Shown in pieces: positions 44,962 to 53,996 of a DNA stretch of 64,000 nt. The stretch comes from an uncultured bacterium (lineage in GTDB: Bacteria > Cyanobacteriota > Vampirovibrionia > Gastranaerophilales > Gastranaerophilaceae). The stretch lies in the NCBI GenBank assembly GCA_903868125.1, contig CAIPUE010000015.1:62001-126000 (forward strand), given 5' to 3'. Under the pieces are notes generated by a model, which was not told the origin of the DNA, did not search any database, and saw nothing but the letters and a program-made list of their open reading frames with translations. How positions within the stretch are numbered: the stretch's first letter is position 1; each line of letters begins with the position of its first letter. The position numbers and the translations under genes are program-made.

Positions 44962-46809
44962 CTATTCCTTGACTATTGCTTTAAATGGGCATGCGCTTAC
45001 GCAAGCTTCACACTTAATACATTTTGATTGATCTATCACGTGAGGATTTTTAACTGTACCGCTTATTGCCGCGACAGGGCAAATTCTTGCACATTTCGTA
45101 CACCCTTTGCACAAGTCCTCCTTGATAACAATCTTTTTCATTGCAGTACAAACGCCGGCAGGACATTTTTTATCTTTAATATGCGCAATATACTCATCCC
45201 TGAAATATTTCAAGGTCGAAAGTACAGGGTTAGGAGCTGTTTTCCCAAGCCCGCAGAGTGAACCGTCTTTGACAGCAATCGCAAGTTCTTCCAATATGTC
45301 CAAATCTTCCATTTCGCCTTTGCCTGCAACAATTTTTTCAAGAATTTTAAGCATTTGCTTAGTACCCTCGCGACAAGGAACGCATTTTCCGCAAGATTCG
45401 TGTTGAGTAAAATTCATAAAAAATCTTGCAATTTCGACGATACAAGTATCTTCGTTCATAACAACAAGTCCGCCTGAACCTACCATCGCACCTGCCTTGG
45501 TTAAATTATCATAATCCATAGGCATATCAAGATGTTCTTCTGTTAAACAACCACCTGAAGGCCCGCCGATTTGAACCGCTTTAAATTTCTTACCGCCTCT
45601 GATACCGCCTCCGATATCAAAAACAATTTCCCTTAAAGTAGTTCCCATCGGAACTTCAATAAGTCCTGTATTATTCACTTCACCGGTAAGCGCAAATGTT
45701 TTTGTGCCTTTCGAAGTTTCTGTGCCGAAAGAGCTGAACCATTGAGAACCGTTTAACAAAATAACCGGAACGTTTGCAAGTGTTTCAACGTTATTAATCA
45801 AAGTTGGACGCCCAAAAAGCCCTTTATTCGCAGGGAACGGCGGTTTACATCTTGGCATACCTCTTTCGCCTTCAATAGAAGCGATTAAAGCAGTTTCTTC
45901 ACCGCAAACGAAAGCTCCTGCGCCTTCTTTAATATGTAATTCGAAATTAAAATCTGTTCCCATAATATTTTTGCCTAAATAACCTGCCGCTTCTGCGTCA
46001 GCAATCGCTTTTCTTAAACGCTTAATCGCAAGTGGGTATTCGGCTCTAACATAAATATATCCTTCATCTGCACCAATTGCAAACGCAGCAATCGCCATAC
46101 CTTCAAGCAATTTGTGAGGGTCACCTTCCATAACGCTTCTATCCATGAACGCACCGGGATCGCCTTCGTCACCGTTACAAACGACATAGCTTTTTTCACC
46201 TTTGTTTGCCGCCGTAAAACGCCATTTGCGACCTGTCGGGAATCCCCCGCCGCCACGACCTCGAAGCCCTGAAGTTTCAATTTCTTTTATAACCTCATCA
46301 GGATTGTTTTCTGACAAAACTTTGAACAAAGCCTCATAACCTCTTACAGAAATTGCTTCTTCCAAAGATTCCGCATTAATATGACCGCAGTTTGCCAATG
46401 CCGTTCTCGTCTGTTTTGCATAAAAATTGATATCCTCATTTTTATGAACATGCTCGTTAGTATGAGGATCTGTATACAAAAGCCTTTCAACAGGCGTGTT
46501 ATTTTTAATGTGACTTTCAAAAATTTCTTCGACGTCAGATTCTTTTACTCTCACGTATGTAATATCCTTGTCGGGAATAATAACCAAAACGCCCTGTTCG
46601 CAAAATCCATGGCAGCCGGTCGGAACAATTGTTATTTTATCGTAACCACTAAGTGTGGAAACATCAGCCCCTAAATTTTTGAATTTTTCAATAACCTTCA
46701 AAGAGCCGTTTGCAACACAACCCGTACCGGCACAAACCAAAACTCTCAATCCTTGAGCTTCTATATGTTTTTTAGCATTTTCTTGTTCTAATTTTATATC
46801 AATATTCAT
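44962..46809 (-). CDS. hydB: NADH-binding subunit of the hydrogenase, HydB
   Basis: 615 aa NuoF-like flavoprotein. N-terminal thioredoxin-like [2Fe-2S] domain ('VLVCAGTGCVANGSLKV', second Cys pair 'PTGCHGFCEQG'); FMN/NADH core 'GLRGRGGGGFPTGRKW' and 'KEGAGAFVCGEETALIASIEG'; [4Fe-4S] 'ESCGKCVPCREG'; C-terminal pair of [4Fe-4S] sites ('CKGCTKCARICP', 'CIKCEACVSACP'). It brings NADH electrons into the complex. It adjoins hydC without a gap. Confidence 0.95.
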   Translation of the reverse strand: MNIDIKLEQENAKKHIEAQGLRVLVCAGTGCVANGSLKVIEKFKNLGADVSTLSGYDKITIVPTGCHGFCEQGVLVIIPDKDITYVRVKESDVEEIFESHIKNNTPVERLLYTDPHTNEHVHKNEDINFYAKQTRTALANCGHINAESLEEAISVRGYEALFKVLSENNPDEVIKEIETSGLRGRGGGGFPTGRKWRFTAANKGEKSYVVCNGDEGDPGAFMDRSVMEGDPHKLLEGMAIAAFAIGADEGYIYVRAEYPLAIKRLRKAIADAEAAGYLGKNIMGTDFNFELHIKEGAGAFVCGEETALIASIEGERGMPRCKPPFPANKGLFGRPTLINNVETLANVPVILLNGSQWFSSFGTETSKGTKTFALTGEVNNTGLIEVPMGTTLREIVFDIGGGIRGGKKFKAVQIGGPSGGCLTEEHLDMPMDYDNLTKAGAMVGSGGLVVMNEDTCIVEIARFFMNFTQHESCGKCVPCREGTKQMLKILEKIVAGKGEMEDLDILEELAIAVKDGSLCGLGKTAPNPVLSTLKYFRDEYIAHIKDKKCPAGVCTAMKKIVIKEDLCKGCTKCARICPVAAISGTVKNPHVIDQSKCIKCEACVSACPFKAIVKE

Positions 46810-47304
46810 CTATGCCTCCTCCTGAAAAATCGTGTCTAGAATTAGTTTTACAGCATCAGAAGTCATTTGAGGATACACTTTCTCATTAATAACTACAACC
46901 GGAGCAAGTCCGCAAGCTCCAAGACAACTTACCGTTTCAAGTGAAAACAAGCCGTCATCTGTTGTCAGTTGACCTGATTTTATATTTAATCTTGCCTTTA
47001 TTGCGTTTAAAACAGGCATTGAGCCACGCACATGACATGCCGTACCGTCACAAACCTTTATTTCATATTTGCCCTTAGGCTCCAATGAAAATTGGGCATA
47101 AAAAGTCGCTACACCGTAGACTGTAGCCGGTGAAAGCCCATCTATCTTAGTACCGATATAAATCATTGCATCTTCAGGTAAATATCTAAAAGTCTCTTGA
47201 ACTTTTTGCAAAATCGCAATCAAGTTAGACTTTTTAGCACCATAAGACTGTATAATCTCGTCGACTTTTGAAAAATCGATTTTACTCGCGCTTTGAGTAG
47301 TCAT
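46810..47304 (-). CDS. hydC: hydrogenase subunit HydC (NuoE-like)
   Basis: 164 aa thioredoxin-fold [2Fe-2S] protein. Cluster ligands lie in 'CDGTACHVRG' and 'VSCLGACGLAP'. First gene of hydC-hydB-hydA. AGGAG lies 8 nt before the ATG. Confidence 0.94.
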   Translation of the reverse strand: MTTQSASKIDFSKVDEIIQSYGAKKSNLIAILQKVQETFRYLPEDAMIYIGTKIDGLSPATVYGVATFYAQFSLEPKGKYEIKVCDGTACHVRGSMPVLNAIKARLNIKSGQLTTDDGLFSLETVSCLGACGLAPVVVINEKVYPQMTSDAVKLILDTIFQEEA

Positions 47305-47339
47305 TTTATTATTCTCCTTTTTTGCTATTCTTTGTTTTT

Positions 47340-47379
47340 AGTTGAAAAGTCGATTAGTCGAAAAGTTGAACAGTTTTGC
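47340..47379 (+). repeat. octamer array (AGTYGAAN type) upstream of hydC
   Basis: AGTTGAAA AGTCGATT, AGTCGAAA AGTTGAAC and AGTTTTGC in unbroken 8-nt steps, then a pyrimidine-rich tail. It lies in the 205-bp gap between hydC and rdgB, on the side from which hydC would be transcribed. Confidence 0.75.
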
Positions 47380-47509
47380 AGTTTTTGCTTACTTTTTCCT
47401 TTTCCCTTTTCCATCTCTACAACGGTAGCCGTGATTTTTTTCACAATTAAATTATCCTACAAAAATACTTAAAATCAAGTATTTTATGAAAAATCAATCA
47501 ATAAGATTA

Positions 47510-48091
47510 CTATTTCTTATAAACGTTTAAAAAATCGATAACTTTGTTCAGCGCTAAAGCTCTGTGTGAAATTTTATTTTTTTCATTCTCGGGAAGTTCT
47601 GCCATTGTTTTTGTGTCGTTGTTTACTATAAAAATCGGGTCATAACCGAATCCGTTTTCACCTTTCGGCTCAAATCCTATTTGTCCAAAACATTCACCTC
47701 TACCTGAAAATATAACTTCGCCATCTTTATCCAAAAGCACCATCGCGCAGACAAATTTCGCACCGCGTTTTCCAAGCGGAACATCTTTTAGTGCATCCAA
47801 AAGTTTTATAATCCTGCTTTGTGGACTATCGGCGTATCTTGCTGAATGGATACCGGGCTCACCATGCAAAGCATCCACGCAAAGTCCCGAATCATCGGCA
47901 AGCACAGGCAAATTCGTTAAACTATTAGCTTCTTGAGCCTTTATAAAAGCATTTTCCTCAAAAGTTTGACCTGTTTCAATCGGATCAAAACTTTTCGGCG
48001 GCAACACAAATTCAACCCCAAGCCCATCGATTATAGAGTTAATTTCTTCGACTTTATGCGGATTTGACGTGGCTAGGACTATTTTGAGCAT
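47510..48091 (-). CDS. rdgB: XTP/dITP diphosphatase (RdgB/HAM1)
   Basis: 193 aa. Start 'LKIVLATSNPHKVEEIN' and active-site stretches 'TFEENAFIKAQEA', 'VLADDSGLCVDAL' and 'GFGYDPIF' are diagnostic. It removes non-canonical purine nucleotides. The start overlaps the end of a 44-codon membrane-protein gene by 13 bp. Confidence 0.95.
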   Translation of the reverse strand: MLKIVLATSNPHKVEEINSIIDGLGVEFVLPPKSFDPIETGQTFEENAFIKAQEANSLTNLPVLADDSGLCVDALHGEPGIHSARYADSPQSRIIKLLDALKDVPLGKRGAKFVCAMVLLDKDGEVIFSGRGECFGQIGFEPKGENGFGYDPIFIVNNDTKTMAELPENEKNKISHRALALNKVIDFLNVYKK

Positions 48092-48213
48092 TGCTTAGAT
48101 TTTTTTTCTTCATCATTTTTGTTGGCTTTGGTCAAAACATATGTTCCCCAAAGCGAAATTACAAAAAAAACGGCTAAAAAAATATAATTAAATGTGTTGT
48201 CAAGATTATTCAT
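48079..48213 (-). CDS. 44-aa single-pass membrane protein
   Basis: 44 aa: MNNLDNTFNYIFLAVFFVIS then a short polar Lys/Glu tail. One transmembrane helix (about 9-27). AAGGA lies 7 nt before the ATG. Its start overlaps the preceding stop (TAATG) and its end overlaps rdgB, so three genes form a translational chain. Function unknown. Confidence 0.7.
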   Translation of the reverse strand: MNNLDNTFNYIFLAVFFVISLWGTYVLTKANKNDEEKKSKQCSK

Positions 48214-48449
48214 TAAGTATCCTTTCGATTAGTTAAAAGTGTTTCAATTTTATTTGTTATATTTACTAAATTGAAAATAAAAACAATAATATAAAACCCG
48301 CCAATACATGCCAAAAAACATTTAAGCGAAGAGTTTGGCAAAAACATCAAACTTACAATCCCGCCGATTAATACTATCAAAATATTAATAATGCTAGTTC
48401 TAAGTGTTGTCAAGCTTTGTACTTTTAATTTTAAAATCTCTTTTTCCAT
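48213..48449 (-). CDS. small two-helix membrane protein
   Basis: 78 aa with two hydrophobic helices (about 20-38 and 44-62) and a basic C-terminus. Its stop TAA shares a base with the start of the 44-aa gene. No family recognised; it lies between uppS and rdgB. Confidence 0.65.
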   Translation of the reverse strand: MEKEILKLKVQSLTTLRTSIINILIVLIGGIVSLMFLPNSSLKCFLACIGGFYIIVFIFNLVNITNKIETLLTNRKDT

Positions 48450-48516
48450 AACTAAATAATAAACCCATTTGACACATTAATCAATATTATAAATAATTGT
48501 AATATTTTACGTAATC

Positions 48517-49263
48517 TCAAGTTCCGTAGCGACGTTGGCGACGGTTAAATTCTATAATCGCTTCAGCCATAGATGTTTCATCAAAATCAGGCCAATATTG
48601 CGCAGTAATCAGGATTTCTGAGTACGCAATCTGCCAAAGCAGATAATTCGAAACCCTCATTTCACCACCGGTTCTGATTAACAAGTCCGGATCAGGAATA
48701 TTCTTTGTATAAAGTTCATTAGAAATGACTTCTTCTGATACCTCATCCAGAGAAAGCTCTTTATTTAAAACTTTTTGAGAAATATTTTTAACAGCGTTGA
48801 CTAATTCGTCTCTTGAGCCGTAATTAAAAGCTATTTGAAGATTTACACCTGAATTATCTTTTGTTTTATTAACTGCTTCTGAGAGTATTTTTTGCAATTT
48901 TTTATTTAATTTTGTCAAATCCCCGATAAAATTAATAACTACCTGATTTTCGTGCAATTCTTTCAACTCATTTTTGATAGTAAGAGCCAAAAGCTCCATC
49001 AAAAAATTAACTTCTTCAGGATTTCTGTTCCAATTTTCGGTGGAAAATGCATAAACAGTCAAATATTTAATCCCGAATTTATGACAGGATTTTACGGCCG
49101 CCTTTAAGGAGTCGACGCCTTTTTTATGTCCGACAGCCGATAAAAGATTTTTCTCATTTGCCCAACGACGGTTTCCATCCATAATTATCGCAATATGTTG
49201 TAAATCAGTAGTTTTGACTATTTCAGCTATATTTTCTTTTTCTATGGTTATCAACATTAACAT
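48517..49263 (-). CDS. uppS: undecaprenyl diphosphate synthase
   Basis: 248 aa cis-prenyltransferase. 'IAIIMDGNRRWA' holds the catalytic Asp and the Arg residues; 'LTVYAFSTENWNR' and 'DPDLLIRTGGEMRVSNYLLWQIAYSEI' are family blocks. It makes the C55 carrier for peptidoglycan and other wall polymers. Confidence 0.96.
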   Translation of the reverse strand: MLMLITIEKENIAEIVKTTDLQHIAIIMDGNRRWANEKNLLSAVGHKKGVDSLKAAVKSCHKFGIKYLTVYAFSTENWNRNPEEVNFLMELLALTIKNELKELHENQVVINFIGDLTKLNKKLQKILSEAVNKTKDNSGVNLQIAFNYGSRDELVNAVKNISQKVLNKELSLDEVSEEVISNELYTKNIPDPDLLIRTGGEMRVSNYLLWQIAYSEILITAQYWPDFDETSMAEAIIEFNRRQRRYGT

Positions 49264-49344
49264 CCATATTTCTTGTAACAGTAAAATTATAAACCAAATA
49301 TAAAATATGTAAAATAAGTTGTTTATTTATGCTATTATTTAAAA

Positions 49345-49866
49345 ATGATTGAATTGTTAATCCTATACGTTTTATCCGAACGAGAAATGACAATGTATGC
49401 TGTTTTAAAGCAGATATTAGGGCATTTTTCTACTTTTACCAAACCGAGCTTCGGTGCCATAAAACCAGCACTAACTCGTCTTGAAAAAGCAAATTTTATC
49501 CGTTCAAGAAAAGCGATGTCAGACGGAGGCAAGCTCTCGGGGTTTTATTCAATCACTCAGGAAGGTAAGGAAGAATTGAAAAAATTAGTGTTGGAAAAGA
49601 TTTCGGATAATCCTCTGCAATTCCATTCAACCGTCGGGATAAAAATCTCCTGTTCATCCTATATTGAAAAAGATGAACGTGCAAAATTATTTTTTCAACT
49701 TAAATCGAAAGCTCAAGAACACAAATTCACCGCCGAAAATACTTTGAGTAACCAAAAATCACTTACCTTTTATCAAAAAATGATTTTAGATAACACAATT
49801 GTCGAATACAAAAATTTAGTTACTCTCCTTGAAAATTTAGAAAAAGATAATGACCGCAATAGTTAG
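49345..49866 (+). CDS. PadR family transcriptional regulator
   Basis: 173 aa. N-terminal winged helix ('IELLILYVLSEREMTMYAVLKQIL...IKPALTRLEKANFIRS...YSITQEGKEELKKLV', about 1-85), then a helical C-terminal domain (about 90-170) for dimerisation. The ligand is unknown. The last 17 bp overlap the DUF512 gene. Confidence 0.85.
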   Translation: MIELLILYVLSEREMTMYAVLKQILGHFSTFTKPSFGAIKPALTRLEKANFIRSRKAMSDGGKLSGFYSITQEGKEELKKLVLEKISDNPLQFHSTVGIKISCSSYIEKDERAKLFFQLKSKAQEHKFTAENTLSNQKSLTFYQKMILDNTIVEYKNLVTLLENLEKDNDRNS

Positions 49867-51160
49867 TAAGATAGAAAAAAATTCAATAGCTGAAGAGTTA
49901 GAAATTCAATCGGGGGACGAAATAGTATCGATTGATGAGCAAAAAATGACCGATTTAATCGATTATAAATTCTTGTGTAAAAGCGAACTTTTGACCATTG
50001 AAGTTAAAAAAATAAACGGCGAAATTGAAGTTATTGAACTCGAAAAAGATTACGATGAAGACTTGGGCATAATTTTTGAAAGTGCCGTATTTGATAAAAT
50101 TAAACCTTGCTTAAATAGATGCATTTTCTGTTTCGTGGACCAGCAACCGGATGGTTTGCGAGAAACCTTATACATAAAAGACGACGATTACAGGCTTTCT
50201 TATCTTCAAGGAACCTATGTAACTTTAACCAATCTTACTTCAAGCGACAAAAAACGTATTGAAACTCTTGGACTCGGACCTTTTTATATTTCCGTACACA
50301 CGACCAATCCGGAATTGAGAGTTAAAATGCTAAAAAATCCGCACGCCGGAAAAATTTTTGAACATTTAAAATGGCTTGAAAAACTCAAAATCCCTGTTCA
50401 CTTGCAGATTGTACTTTGCCCAAAATACAATGATGGCGAAGAATTGAGACGAACTTTAAACGATTTTAGAAAACTTAAAAACATTCTCTCTATTGCGATT
50501 GTACCAGTCGGCATAACCAAATTTCAAAAGGGTGAATTATATCCGGTAACAAAAGAAATCGCTCAAGAAACAATTGAAATAGTTAACGAATTTAACAATA
50601 AAAAAAATATCGCATGCTGTTCGGACGAATTTTTTGCGCTCGCAGAAATTGCTATCCCGCCCAAAAAATATTACGGAAATTTTTCGCAGCTTGAAGATGG
50701 GGTAGGTGCGCTCAGGCTTTTGCTTGATGATTTTAAAACCCACAAAAAAGTTTTGCCAAAGAGCCTGAGCGCACCTTGCAAACTTCTTTTTGCGACCTCT
50801 TTACTTGCAAAACCGGCAATTGAAGAAATTTCAGAATCATTAAACAAGATAAAGAACTTAAAATCAGATGTGGTTGCTGTGAAATCGACTTATTGGGGCG
50901 ATGGGATTTCCGTCGCGGGGCTTATCACTTCTGACGACTTAATCAACGCAATAACTGTCCAACTCAAGTATTCAACTACTCAACCGATTGTTATTCTGCC
51001 CTCTGTTATGCTTCGACCTTTTACGCAGGATTTTTTGGACGGAAAAAATTTAGATTATGTGAAAGAAAAAACAGGTTTAGAATTTTTGCTAATCGAGGAT
51101 TGCTATTCAACAAAGGAAATTGTTGATTTTATTTTTCTCAATGGTATAATAAAAACCTGA
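49850..51160 (+). CDS. PDZ-radical SAM DUF512 protein
   Basis: 436 aa. A PDZ-like N-terminus (1-70, 'EELEIQSGDEIVSIDEQKMTDLIDYKFL') precedes the Cys motif 'CLNRCIFCFVDQQPDGLR' of the DUF512/radical SAM family (cyanobacterial TIGR03279-like), whose biochemical role is unsettled. A C-terminal DUF512 part follows. It overlaps the PadR gene by 17 bp, so both are probably coregulated. Confidence 0.85.
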   Translation: MTAIVSKIEKNSIAEELEIQSGDEIVSIDEQKMTDLIDYKFLCKSELLTIEVKKINGEIEVIELEKDYDEDLGIIFESAVFDKIKPCLNRCIFCFVDQQPDGLRETLYIKDDDYRLSYLQGTYVTLTNLTSSDKKRIETLGLGPFYISVHTTNPELRVKMLKNPHAGKIFEHLKWLEKLKIPVHLQIVLCPKYNDGEELRRTLNDFRKLKNILSIAIVPVGITKFQKGELYPVTKEIAQETIEIVNEFNNKKNIACCSDEFFALAEIAIPPKKYYGNFSQLEDGVGALRLLLDDFKTHKKVLPKSLSAPCKLLFATSLLAKPAIEEISESLNKIKNLKSDVVAVKSTYWGDGISVAGLITSDDLINAITVQLKYSTTQPIVILPSVMLRPFTQDFLDGKNLDYVKEKTGLEFLLIEDCYSTKEIVDFIFLNGIIKT

Positions 51161-51285
51161 CAGCATTTTCGAACGCTTGCAAATATTAAAAATTGTAACG
51201 ATTCACCGTCGGGAAACTTAAAAAGTAACAAAAATATTTTTTAGACTTTTTGTATAACTGTATAACATTATAAAGGAGAAAAATT

Positions 51286-51552
51286 ATGAATTTAAGAGAC
51301 GTTTGGCAAGAATGCCAAAAATTAGCGAGAACAAACAATAGTGCTCTAGAAGTTTTCAACACTCACGCAGGTACTACTAAAGTTTTTAAATACACAACCC
51401 CAGAGGGTATGGTCTATGAAGGGTTTAAGCGATGCAAAGATGTAGTAACACCTATAGCCACCATAATTAGACATCCAAATGGTGACTTTACTAATGTGAA
51501 AGCTGGAGTAGTCACGAAATACATCAAAGCTAACGGTAGTCTCAAAATATAA
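51286..51552 (+). CDS. 88-aa protein of unknown function
   Basis: Soluble and compact, without clear helices or membrane segments. A strong AAAGGAG is 7 nt before the ATG. I recognise no family. It lies alone in a 430-bp space between DUF512 and a sensor kinase gene, followed by a REP-like palindrome. Confidence 0.65.
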   Translation: MNLRDVWQECQKLARTNNSALEVFNTHAGTTKVFKYTTPEGMVYEGFKRCKDVVTPIATIIRHPNGDFTNVKAGVVTKYIKANGSLKI

Positions 51553-51574
51553 ATTATTTAGTGGTATTTTTAAA

Positions 51575-51594
51575 GGTGCGGTTAAAACCGCACC
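51575..51594. repeat. REP-like palindrome
   Basis: GGTGCGGTT-AA-AACCGCACC, 9-bp perfect stem, followed by CTAC. It lies between convergent genes (88-aa protein and sensor kinase), so it could act as a terminator for either. Confidence 0.75.
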
Positions 51595-52830
51595 CTACTT
51601 TCCTATTGGAAGTTTCACGATGAAAGTTGCACCTTTGCCTATGTCGCTATCTATTGTAATTTCGCCACCATGCATTTCTATAAGCTCTTTTGTAATCGTT
51701 AAACCCAACCCCGTTGAACTTTCCTTTTTTGTATAAGTATTTTCAAGCTGAACAAATTTTTCAAAAATTCTTTTCTGATCTTTTGGCGCAATTCCAATGC
51801 CCTTATCTTTTATTTCAATAATCAAATTATATTTATCAAAATTGGAATTTATTTTAATTCTACCGTTTTCAGGAGAAAATTTTATTGCATTACTCAATAA
51901 ATTATACAAAATTTGTCTTATTTTTTGAAAATCCGCCAAAATAGCTTTATCTTCAGCAATGTTTTTTTCTATCCTAATCGACTTTTTATCAGCAAGCGGT
52001 TTTACAATATTTACCACCTCCGTAATCGCCGACGATACCGAAATTTTTGTTCTATTCAACGTCATTGCGTGCGCTTCAATTTTAGAAATATCTAAAATTC
52101 CATTAATCATGCCTAGCAAATGAATTCCTGAAACGTGAATATCTGCTACATGCTCAAATTGTTTTCTGTTCAAATCCCCGAAAAATTGAGTAGATAAAAT
52201 TTCTGAAAACCCGATTATAGCGTTTAATGGAGTGCGAAGTTCATGCGAGATATTTGCCAAGAATTCATTTTTAACTTTATCCGCTTCAAGGATTTTAAAA
52301 TTTTGAGATTTTGTATTAACAACGCTTTCTTGCAAGGCTTTTAACTGCGTTTTAAAAATTTCGGAAAGCTCGACATCTTTTATTTTATAAGAAATAATAG
52401 AACCAATTGCCGTAGCTATTTGAACATCTTCCGCCCGATAATAATCTTTTTCATCCTTGCATAACAAAACAAATCCATAAACTGTATTTCTGATTACAAG
52501 CTTTGAGATTAAAAAAGACTTATTATTGAGTTCTAAAAGCTTTATAAGTGGATTATCAGGAGGTAAAATCATATTTGAAGGTGAAAATAAATCCTGTTTA
52601 ATTTGTAAATTAATCGGAAAAATATCGTCCAAAGAATATCTTCTATCCTTACCAAAAAGATATCTTAATCTAATATTATCAGGGTTTAAAAAGAAGATAT
52701 AAGCTTGATTAAAATCAATAATTTCCCGAAAGGGTTCAAAAATACTTGCCCCCAACGGATCAAATTGTAGCTGGATATCAAAAAAGGTCGGTAATGATTC
52801 TATAGCTTTTTTGTAAATATTGTTTTCCAT
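51595..52830 (-). CDS. sensor histidine kinase (GAF-like, HisKA, HATPase)
   Basis: 411 aa from the ATG at 52830; an in-frame TTG 45 bp upstream is the alternative, and neither has a clear Shine-Dalgarno. A GAF-like sensor (about 10-165), a coiled-coil linker, then HisKA 'FLANISHELRTPLNAIIGFSE' and HATPase boxes 'LLSNAIKFSP', 'DKGIGIAPKDQKRIFEKF', 'GLGLTITKELIEMHGG'. Cytosolic, no response regulator adjacent. Confidence 0.88.
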   Translation of the reverse strand: MENNIYKKAIESLPTFFDIQLQFDPLGASIFEPFREIIDFNQAYIFFLNPDNIRLRYLFGKDRRYSLDDIFPINLQIKQDLFSPSNMILPPDNPLIKLLELNNKSFLISKLVIRNTVYGFVLLCKDEKDYYRAEDVQIATAIGSIISYKIKDVELSEIFKTQLKALQESVVNTKSQNFKILEADKVKNEFLANISHELRTPLNAIIGFSEILSTQFFGDLNRKQFEHVADIHVSGIHLLGMINGILDISKIEAHAMTLNRTKISVSSAITEVVNIVKPLADKKSIRIEKNIAEDKAILADFQKIRQILYNLLSNAIKFSPENGRIKINSNFDKYNLIIEIKDKGIGIAPKDQKRIFEKFVQLENTYTKKESSTGLGLTITKELIEMHGGEITIDSDIGKGATFIVKLPIGK

Positions 52831-52924
52831 AATAAAATTATAATTGTAACCCAAATATTTTGCAACTTGGCTCAAGTCAGGTTATTTAATAGGGCAAGAG
52901 CATTAAAATCATTTTATCCTTGTC

Positions 52925-53090
52925 GTCTTTGCGAGACGAAGGTTTCTTAGATTGATTTTTTTTGACGGAACGAAGCAATCTTGTTTAAATTTTGCAATAA
53001 TATTCAACATTGTTTTATGGTTAAAATGTACTCAAGATTGCTTCGGTGGACACTTTTTGTTACATTCGATATTTTATTTCTCGCAATGAC
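52925..53090. repeat. GTCATTGCGAG-like palindromic repeat
   Basis: Outer arms GTCTTTGCGAG (52925-52935) and CTCGCAATGAC (53080-53090) match 10 of 11 as an inverted repeat. Inner arms CGAAGCAATCTTG (52971-52983) and CAAGATTGCTTCG (53033-53045) are perfect over 13 bp. It resembles the intergenic 'CATTGCGAG ... GAAGCAATC' palindromes seen in many bacteria. It is in the gap before the sensor kinase gene. Confidence 0.7.
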
Positions 53091-53124
53091 TGCGAAATCT
53101 TTTTTATTGTTGTGGATTTTAATG

Positions 53125-53718
53125 CTATTGCACTAGGTTATTCAAAAGCCTCTTTGCAGGGAAATATTCAGGCAAAATTGTCAGGCAGTCCAGTATTGAT
53201 TTTTTCGCCAAATCTTTTTCACCTTTTTTTATATAGCAATTAGCCAACATAAAATGCATTTCAGGGTCATAATAAAATTTGTCCTTGGCTTTGTTTAAAT
53301 AATATAATGCTATATCCACAAAATCATTAAAAAGCATTACTCTGGCGATAAATTTATAACTTTCCAGATTGATTGAATAAAACAAATCCGCACCATTAAT
53401 TATATTTTCTACAAATTCCGACTGACCTGCATTGATTAACAAATTCAAATCTATTTCCAGAAAATTTCTAATCTGGAAATAAGACGGAACATGCAAAACA
53501 TAGCCTTTGATAAATTGAATTATTGTTTTAGCCCAATCCGCCCTAAAATCATGATTCGCAATTTTAGTAAATTCTATTTCCGCCGTTTTGATATTCCCCA
53601 AAAGTAATTCGCAATAAGCATATTCCAAAATATAGTCATTCTGATAAAAAAAACTTCCGACAGAATAATCCCCTGATAAAAACTTATTTTTAGCCTCTTG
53701 GTATGACTCTACAATCAT
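53125..53718 (-). CDS. TPR-like protein downstream of csrA
   Basis: 197 aa. Helical pairs with 'FLSGDYSVGSFFYQNDYILEYAYCELLLGNIKTAEIEFTKIA' and 'ALYYLNKAKDKFYYDPEMHFMLANCYIKKGEKDLAKKSILDCL' resemble divergent TPRs. No signal peptide. The start overlaps the csrA stop by 4 bp (ATGA). A partner of flagellar or CsrA control is inferred from position only. Confidence 0.7.
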   Translation of the reverse strand: MIVESYQEAKNKFLSGDYSVGSFFYQNDYILEYAYCELLLGNIKTAEIEFTKIANHDFRADWAKTIIQFIKGYVLHVPSYFQIRNFLEIDLNLLINAGQSEFVENIINGADLFYSINLESYKFIARVMLFNDFVDIALYYLNKAKDKFYYDPEMHFMLANCYIKKGEKDLAKKSILDCLTILPEYFPAKRLLNNLVQ

Positions 53719-53996
53719 TTTTCTTTCTTTATTATGAATACTTTATTCTTCTTTTTATTAGTTTCTAAATCTTTACTAACAAGTGAAACCAAAGACTCGA
53801 TTGCATCGGCTGAAGCTTTATTACTCATTTTGTTGGAAAGTTGAATTTGGTTATAAATTTCTTCCCTATATATTTTAACATCTTTAGGTGCATTTATGGC
53901 AATTTTGCATATATCAAATCTGGAATCAAGAATTGTAATCTCAATGTTATCATTGATAATTATCTTTTGACCGTTTTTTCTGGATAAAACTAACAT
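53715..53996 (-). CDS. csrA: carbon storage regulator CsrA
   Basis: 93 aa. The core (1-55) is typical: 'MLVLSRKNGQKIIINDNIEITIL', 'APKDVKIYREEIY' with the RNA-binding Arg44. A C-terminal extension of about 35 residues (Lys/Asn-rich) makes it longer than the ~61-74 aa usual size. It represses translation by binding GGA sites and is antagonised by FliW. Overlaps fliW by 7 bp. Confidence 0.93.
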   Translation of the reverse strand: MLVLSRKNGQKIIINDNIEITILDSRFDICKIAINAPKDVKIYREEIYNQIQLSNKMSNKASADAIESLVSLVSKDLETNKKKNKVFIIKKEK

